From positions 20,883 through 84,882 of the forward strand of contig JAGXBH010000004.1 in assembly GCA_018971185.1 (NCBI GenBank): DNA of 64,000 bases. Reading direction: 5' to 3'. A model generated the notes under the pieces. It was not told the DNA's origin. It did no database searches and saw nothing but the letters and a program-made list of their open reading frames with translations. Numbering within the stretch: the stretch's first letter is position 1; the number at the start of each line of letters is the position of its first letter. The stretch comes from Acidobacteriota bacterium. GTDB lineage: Bacteria > Actinomycetota > Acidimicrobiia > Acidimicrobiales > RAAP-2. Below, one piece after another: positions 59,797 to 64,000 of this stretch. The translations under genes were made by a program, and so were the position numbers.

Positions 59797-61108
59797 CCCC
59801 TCTCTCGACGAGGCACCGATCGTGCACATCGACCTCGACGCGTTCTTCGCCTCGGTGGAGATCCTGGACGATCCGAGCCTTCGTGGCAAGCCGGTGTGCG
59901 TCGGGGGAGCCGCCCAGCGAGGTGTGATCGCCAGCGCGAGCTACGAGGCCCGACGACACGGGGTGAGGAGTGCGATGCCCTCGGTCGTGGCGCGACGGCT
60001 CTGTCCGGATCTGATCATCCTCCCCGGGCGCTTTGAGCGCTACGAGGAGTACTCCCAGCGCTTCCATCAGGTCGTCAATGACCTGACGCCGGACTACGAA
60101 CCCCTGGGCCTCGACGAGGTGTTCATCGACCTACGGAGCCTGCGGCGCCTGGGAATCAGACCGGTCGGTGCAGCGCGCAGCCTGCGCGAACGCATTCGTG
60201 ACGAACTCCATCTCGAATGCGGTGTCGGACTCGCACGCAACAAGCTCTTCGCCAAGCTCGCCTCGAAGGAGTCGAAACCTCGAGTCGTGGAGGGGAAGTT
60301 GCTCGGGGGCGACGGCGTGCTGTGGGTGAGTCCGCAGATAGAGCGTGCGTGGCTCAGCGAGTTGCCCGTGCGCGCACTGTGGGGAGTCGGTCCGCAGATC
60401 GCCGCGAAGCTACATCAGCTGGGTATCCGGTGGGTTCGCGACCTGGCCCGGGTGCAGGAGGCGACCCTCGCCCGGCACCTGGGTTCGGCCTTGGCCTCGA
60501 CGCTCGTCGCCTTCGCCCAGGGTGAGGACGAACGCGTCGTCACATCCCAGCGCGAGCTCAAGTCGCTCGGCCACGACGAGACCTTCGCCGAGTCGCTCAC
60601 GACGATCGACCAGGTGGAGGCGATGTGTCGGCATCACGCGGGGGTCGTGGCGCGGGCGTTACGCGCGCACGGTCTGGTGGCGCGCACCCTGAGCGTGGTC
60701 GTGAAGTTCGACGACCTCGAGACGCTGTCGCGCGCCCAGACGCTGTCCTTCGGCGTCGACGACGAGGCGGCGCTCAGCGCCGTCGCGCAGGCCCTGGTGC
60801 GCAGCGTCGACCTGGGTCGCCCGGTGCGGCTCCTGGGGCTCTACGCCACGTCGTTCCTCGAGCGCACGCGCAACCAGGTGCAGTTGAGTTTCGACGTGGA
60901 GAGCGGTGGAGATCAGCGCCAGCGAGCCCTCGAATTGTCGCGTGAGCGCCAGGTGTCCGCCGCGGCCCTGCGCGACGCCCTCGACGACATCCGACATCGC
61001 TACGGGTCGAGTGCGGTGGGCGTCGCGGCCGACCTGGATTCCCAGGGGCTTCACGTGGAGCGTCAACGCGGCAGTCACGCCTTCGGTCCCGACGGGCCCG
61101 CTCGATAG
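59777..61108 (+). CDS. dinB: DNA polymerase IV (Y family)
   Basis: Error-prone translesion polymerase. It shows IVHIDLDAFFASVE at the N-terminus, GVIASASYEARRHGVRSAMP, and the catalytic LGLDEVFID (usual S-L/I-D-E, here with Gly for Ser). A fingers/thumb region carries GVGPQIAAKLHQLGI, and the little-finger domain runs to about residue 365. The C-terminus does not end in a clear beta-clamp motif. It has 443 residues with GTG 59777. It overlaps the PIG-L gene and has no LexA box of its own; read-through from the SOS promoter at 58.1 kb is possible. Confidence 0.92.
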   Translation: MSNSRDDPSLDEAPIVHIDLDAFFASVEILDDPSLRGKPVCVGGAAQRGVIASASYEARRHGVRSAMPSVVARRLCPDLIILPGRFERYEEYSQRFHQVVNDLTPDYEPLGLDEVFIDLRSLRRLGIRPVGAARSLRERIRDELHLECGVGLARNKLFAKLASKESKPRVVEGKLLGGDGVLWVSPQIERAWLSELPVRALWGVGPQIAAKLHQLGIRWVRDLARVQEATLARHLGSALASTLVAFAQGEDERVVTSQRELKSLGHDETFAESLTTIDQVEAMCRHHAGVVARALRAHGLVARTLSVVVKFDDLETLSRAQTLSFGVDDEAALSAVAQALVRSVDLGRPVRLLGLYATSFLERTRNQVQLSFDVESGGDQRQRALELSRERQVSAAALRDALDDIRHRYGSSAVGVAADLDSQGLHVERQRGSHAFGPDGPAR

Positions 61109-61113
61109 CGGTC

Positions 61114-62163
61114 TCAGGCGTGGACGGTGACCAGCGTGCCGATCGGTGTGTGCGGCCACACGAGCGCCGCCGAGGCGAAGGGCATCTCGACGCAGCCCAG
61201 GCTCTGGGGGTAGCCGTAGGAGGAGCGGATGAAACCGTGCAAGGCGTCGCCGCCGTAGAAGTAGGAGACCCAGGGGATCCCCGGGTCCGAGTAGTGGCTA
61301 CCGTCGGGGTTGGTGCCCGACATCGTCTGGGTCGTGTAGCGCAGGTAGACGGGATAGGTGCCCACTTGGGTCGGGGACTGGGGGATGCCAGTGTTGACGA
61401 GGACGTGTAGCGCCGCGGCACCGTTGAGGTAGAGGGTGAGTCCTTCGGGCGAACCCTGGGTGACGTCGACGTAGTTGTAGCTCGCGGGGTCCATCTGATG
61501 GGCCTCGTTGGCGACGACCAGCGCGTTCCACGTCGCCGTGTCGATCTCGCCGGTCGTGGGAAGGCCGTGCACGTTCTGGAAGTTCATGAGCGCGCCGTGG
61601 AGGATCACGTTGTCACTCCCCGTGCTCCACTGTGAGGACAATGAGGTCGGCAGTCCCGGGAAGCGCCACGTGAAGGAGCCCGGCACCTGTTGCGACGCAC
61701 TGGTCTGCTTGGCCAGGGGCGAGAACGAGACGGGTAGGTAGTTCAACTGGGCGAGGAGCTGATCCTCCCAGAGGAGGTTCACCGCGACCCCGGTCTGCAC
61801 GACGTGCGACGACGTCACGGTGCAGGTGCGACCGCAGCGCAGCGAGGTCGGCAGGGTGATGCTGTAGGCGACGGCGGAAGTGGGCGTCGCCATCGCCACG
61901 GCCTGGACGTCGCGAGGTCCGATTTGTTGCCAGCGCGTGGCCAAGGCGGGCGTCAACTTGAGCTGGGGGAGTAGCGCGGCGCTGACCGGGCTCGTGAAGT
62001 GCAGTCGCGCGAGCGGCATGACGGCGCTGACCCGTGGCGAGACCTGGCTGGTCGCCCTGACTACGAGAGGCGAGGTCTGGGCGTGCGCGCTCGCGGCGCC
62101 GGGCACGAGCAAGGCACCCGTGAGTGACGCCACCGCCATCGTTCGCTGCATCAACTTTCGCAC
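61114..62163 (-). CDS. L,D-transpeptidase (YkuD domain) with peptidoglycan-binding region
   Basis: Secreted 349-residue protein. A signal peptide (about 1-29, AVASLTGALLVPGAASAHA) leads to a linker region. A PG_binding_1-like segment (ILHGALMNFQNVHGLPTTGEIDTATWNAL) precedes the YkuD catalytic domain. The domain has HGFIRSSYGYPQSLGCVEM with the nucleophile Cys near 326. It would form 3-3 peptidoglycan cross-links. GTG 62163 lies 6 nt after a TAGGGT hexamer. Its 3' end is 5 bp from dinB. Confidence 0.88.
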   Translation of the reverse strand: MRKLMQRTMAVASLTGALLVPGAASAHAQTSPLVVRATSQVSPRVSAVMPLARLHFTSPVSAALLPQLKLTPALATRWQQIGPRDVQAVAMATPTSAVAYSITLPTSLRCGRTCTVTSSHVVQTGVAVNLLWEDQLLAQLNYLPVSFSPLAKQTSASQQVPGSFTWRFPGLPTSLSSQWSTGSDNVILHGALMNFQNVHGLPTTGEIDTATWNALVVANEAHQMDPASYNYVDVTQGSPEGLTLYLNGAAALHVLVNTGIPQSPTQVGTYPVYLRYTTQTMSGTNPDGSHYSDPGIPWVSYFYGGDALHGFIRSSYGYPQSLGCVEMPFASAALVWPHTPIGTLVTVHA

Positions 62164-62169
62164 GCCTCT

Positions 62170-62175
62170 ACCCTA
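62170..62175 (-). promoter_or_regulatory. Leaderless-type -10 hexamer before the L,D-transpeptidase gene
   Basis: On the minus strand, TAGGGT ends 6 nt before the GTG at 62163. Confidence 0.5.
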
Positions 62176-62199
62176 ATACCAGGGCGAATCGCGTGGGCC

Positions 62200-62205
62200 T
62201 ACGAT
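62200..62205 (+). promoter_or_regulatory. -10 hexamer before the small membrane protein gene
   Basis: TACGAT lies 27 nt before GTG 62233. The leader between them contains GGAGAGAGG. It is divergent from the transpeptidase promoter. Confidence 0.4.
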
Positions 62206-62232
62206 GTGCGAGGGACCGGAGAGAGGTGGAAC

Positions 62233-62394
62233 GTGGAAAAGACCAAGGTCACGATCGTGGGCGTCGTCGTGGCGGCCATCGTGCTGTTGATACTCGTGTC
62301 ACTGCTGACGAGCATCATCAAGACGGTCATCGAGATCGTCATCGTGCTCGGTGCGGTCTACCTCGTCGCGCGGGTGTTGATGAAGAAGAAGTAG
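62233..62394 (+). CDS. Small hydrophobic membrane protein, unknown
   Basis: 53 residues from GTG 62233, chosen because GAGAGAGG lies 6-7 nt upstream; the track start at 62206 adds 9 residues. After VEKTKVT it is almost all hydrophobic, with two probable helices (about 7-27 and 31-48), ending in RVLMKKK. No family is recognised. The gap to tRNA-Cys is only 25 bp. Confidence 0.65.
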   Translation: MEKTKVTIVGVVVAAIVLLILVSLLTSIIKTVIEIVIVLGAVYLVARVLMKKK

Positions 62395-62419
62395 TCAGGC
62401 CGACTAGCATGGTCGTTCT

Positions 62420-62493
62420 GGCGGCGTGGCCGAGCGGTTAGGCAGGGGCCTGCAAAGCCCCGTACTCCGGTTCGAATCCGGACGCCGCCTCCA
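62420..62493 (+). tRNA. tRNA-Cys (GCA), CCA encoded
   Basis: Acceptor stem GGCGGCG / CGCCGCC, D arm with GCCGAGCGGTTAGGC, anticodon stem GGGGC / GCCCC with loop CTGCAAA and anticodon GCA. The T arm is CCGG-TTCGAAT-CCGG, then the discriminator T and encoded CCA. All arms pair. Confidence 0.95.
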
Positions 62494-62930
62494 GGATCGA
62501 GAAAGTGCTGCTTCGGTAGTTGCCATCGCATTTTGGCGCGGGCCGGAGGAAAAAGGCTCGAACCCCTCTAATGAGATCTCCTCTAAGGGGCTCCTTCTGA
62601 GGTTCTCAACGACGCAGATGCCTTGACTGATTGGCACAGGAGTACGGGTCCCGGCAAGCCCCGTACTCCGTCCGCGTGGGTTCAACAGCCAAGGTGGAGA
62701 AGAAACCTGGGGCCACCACAGTCTCCAGGAGACCCAGGCGAGTTCACTGCGCTGAGGGGGTCGCTGCGGAAATTCTGGTTCCGAGGGTGCGAGTCGAGTA
62801 GTGTCCTTCCCGAGAAGCCCAAGTCGGAAGCCTCTCAGGGTGATTCGACTGACTGGCGCGGTGTCGCGTCTTTAGAAGCTGGGGACGTGGCAACCGAAAT
62901 GATCTTGAGCCGAGTTTTGGACCGGACTCC
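62494..62930 (+). other. Gene-free region after tRNA-Cys
   Basis: This 437-bp stretch has no supported gene. It is less GC-rich than the rest of the window and has no coding bias. It holds a 15-bp direct repeat of the tRNA (62656-62670), a hairpin (62639-62669), and the small palindrome GAGATCTC near 62571-62578 within a CCCCT...AGGGG stem. It looks like an intergenic scar or integration-prone region. Confidence 0.6.
62639..62669. repeat. Inverted repeat carrying a 15-bp copy of the tRNA-Cys sequence
   Basis: GGAGTACGGG and CCCGTACTCC form a 10-bp stem with an 11-nt loop. Part of this site (AAGCCCCGTACTCCG, 62656-62670) is identical to tRNA-Cys positions 62455-62469, covering the 3' anticodon stem to the start of the T stem. 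Confidence 0.7.
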
Positions 62931-64000
62931 ATGAGGGTCACTTTGGTCGCTAAGGCGCAGCGGTTGGTGCTCATTGGGGTCGCTGTGTCTGGACTCTCGG
63001 CCTTCACGGCGAACCTCTGCCAGGAGCAAGGAGCGAGTGGCTCCATTGTCTCGTCGCCGTCGACCTCAATCGCCGCCCGGGCAACCGTCCCCGGAATGGC
63101 CAAGACGAGGCCATCGATCTCGGTTGACGGCGTGAGATTCCATCCGACCCGCGTGGCGCCTGGCCCGAGGGCCGGAACGTACTTCCTGGGTGTACCCAAC
63201 GCTCGCACGTTGTCGTCGCTGTTCAGATCTGGCTACCACAGGACTGATGTCTATCTCGACGTTGGCGGGAAATTCGTTCTCGCCGGCCACGTAACGGCCG
63301 CCCGCCGGCGAGAGATCGCCGGGAGGTACATCGTCGCTTCCGCCAGAGCGCCAAAGGTGTCGTCAGAGCCCTCCGATGTGAGCGTCGCCATCGGCGCACG
63401 GGCAAAGTTCAGTGCCAACGCCAAAGGCAGTCCGACCCCTTCTGTTGTCTGGATGGAATCAGGAAACCACGGAGCGTCGTGGTCGGTAGTTCCGGGTGCA
63501 ACGAAGAAGACGTATTCGGTCATAGCCTCGTCGATGACTAGCGGTCACGAGTTCGAAGCGGTGTTCGCAAACGCTATTGCGAGCGTCACCAGTCGCGCTG
63601 CGACCTTGAGCGTGCTCAGCGTCAACGCCGCGCTCTCCACCTCGACGCCCTCGAACGTCACGGTCGACGCCGGCCAGACGGCGACGTTCTCCACGACCGC
63701 GAGCAACGGCACCTCCCCCTACAGCTACCAGTGGCAGGTCTCGACCGGCGGCGCCTACTCGAACGTCTCGTCGGGCACGGGCGCCACGACGGCGACCTAC
63801 ACGACCGCGTCACTCACTACCGGCAATAGCGGCAACACCTATCGCGTGATCGTCACCGACAGCGCCGCTGTCCCGACCTCGGTGACGAGCGGTGCGGCCG
63901 CCCTCACCGTGAACGCCGCGCTCCCCACCTCGACGCCCTCGAACGTCACGGTCGACGCCGGCCAGACGGCGACGTTCTCCACGACCGCGAGCAACGGCAC
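62931..64000 (+). CDS. Secreted Ig-like repeat protein, 3' end beyond window
   Basis: An open frame from ATG 62931 runs to the window end (356 codons visible), so it is missing from the track. Residues 1-28 look like a signal peptide (KAQRLVLIGVAVSGLSAFTA). Residues about 30-140 are of unknown fold. An Ig-like segment follows (about 140-228, SEPSDVSVAIGARAKFSANAKGSPTPSVVWMES). Near-identical 96-residue modules then begin (STPSNVTVDAGQTATFSTTASNGTSPYSYQWQVSTGG). It is likely a surface or secreted adhesin-like protein. The N-terminal third is less GC-rich than the repeats. No clear Shine-Dalgarno sequence is visible before the ATG. Confidence 0.75.
   Translation, partial: MRVTLVAKAQRLVLIGVAVSGLSAFTANLCQEQGASGSIVSSPSTSIAARATVPGMAKTRPSISVDGVRFHPTRVAPGPRAGTYFLGVPNARTLSSLFRSGYHRTDVYLDVGGKFVLAGHVTAARRREIAGRYIVASARAPKVSSEPSDVSVAIGARAKFSANAKGSPTPSVVWMESGNHGASWSVVPGATKKTYSVIASSMTSGHEFEAVFANAIASVTSRAATLSVLSVNAALSTSTPSNVTVDAGQTATFSTTASNGTSPYSYQWQVSTGGAYSNVSSGTGATTATYTTASLTTGNSGNTYRVIVTDSAAVPTSVTSGAAALTVNAALPTSTPSNVTVDAGQTATFSTTASNG
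63621..64000 (+). repeat. 288-bp tandem repeat units encoding Ig-like modules
   Basis: The unit starting GTCAACGCCGCGCTC at 63621 recurs at 63909, a period of 288 bp (96 codons). Over the 92 bases visible of the second copy only two differ. The array continues past the window edge. Confidence 0.88.

Noticed and set aside
59700-59800. A LexA box directly before dinB
   Set aside because: No CGAAC-N4-GTTCG match is present; TGTCGAACTCG near the start is only a half-site-like chance match.
62549-62600. GGCTCGAACCCC and nearby stem as a second tRNA remnant
   Set aside because: It resembles a T arm only loosely; no acceptor, D or anticodon arms can be formed around it.
62404-62685. Minus-strand 93-aa ORF over tRNA-Cys (ends RRRPDSNRSTGLCRPLPNRSAT)
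   Set aside because: This is the well-known spurious antisense translation of a tRNA gene.
62744-63523. Minus-strand ORFs opposite the start of the Ig-repeat gene
   Set aside because: The plus-strand frame has a signal peptide and leads without a stop into Ig-like repeats; the minus ORFs show no domain and no promoter-like start.

Overview
The window is a gene-dense, GC-rich bacterial chromosome segment. It carries about 55 protein genes, one tRNA and no rRNA. Very high GC, frequent GTG starts, an mtrA/mtrB/lpqB-like set, palindromic CGAAC-N4-GTTCG LexA boxes and a LysM-nrdR pair near lexA all point to an actinobacterium. An Acidimicrobiia-type organism is my best guess, but that is inference because no rRNA is present. 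Genes are packed tightly. Stop and start codons overlap in the ATGA or GTGA style, and convergent genes even overlap at their 3' ends.

Layout. 1-6.9 kb: the tail of a class III aminotransferase, obg, proB-proA, a MoxR-type AAA ATPase with a CoxE-like VWA partner, and a phosphoglycerate-mutase-family protein. 6.9-13.1 kb: class II DAHP synthase (minus strand), nadD, an untracked 59-aa membrane protein, rsfS, an MtrA/MtrB/LpqB-like envelope signalling operon (minus strand) and xerC. 13.2-22.6 kb: rpsB-tsf-pyrH-frr-cdsA-dxr-rseP-ispG-proS, which covers translation, phospholipid and isoprenoid synthesis and regulated proteolysis. 22.7-32.7 kb: rimP-nusA-ylxR-infB-rbfA-truB-ribF, rpsO and pnp. The rimP end is headed by a near-consensus promoter followed at once by an intrinsic terminator. 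32.8-49.8 kb: dapB-dapA-rnj, a siderophore-interacting flavoprotein, ftsK, a D-Ala-D-Ala carboxypeptidase, thrB with an RhtA-like exporter, miaB-miaA-dapF-hflX-dapC and dapD-dapE. Six genes of the succinylase route to diaminopimelate are therefore in this window. 49.8-55.9 kb: lexA (minus strand) and a livKHMGF-type ABC importer. 56-58 kb: a second AAA ATPase, paired with a protein that joins an HExxH motif to a VWA domain. 58-61.1 kb: an SOS-type promoter with two LexA boxes, a LysM membrane protein, nrdR, a PIG-L deacetylase and dinB. 61.1-64 kb: an L,D-transpeptidase, a small membrane protein, tRNA-Cys, a 437-bp gene-free stretch, and the start of a secreted Ig-like repeat protein cut by the window end.

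Expression pattern. About 17 genes have a TANNNT -10-like hexamer ending 5-8 nt (mostly exactly 6) before an ATG or GTG, usually without a well-placed Shine-Dalgarno sequence. This implies that leaderless transcription is common, whereas genes inside operons use AGGAGG-type sites. The most interesting non-routine items are the short promoter-terminator unit before rimP, the AAA plus HExxH-VWA module, the double-LexA-box LysM promoter, the non-canonical starts of ylxR and rsfS, the (RGD)n tract of pnp, and the tRNA-Cys-flanking region that leads into the Ig-repeat protein.
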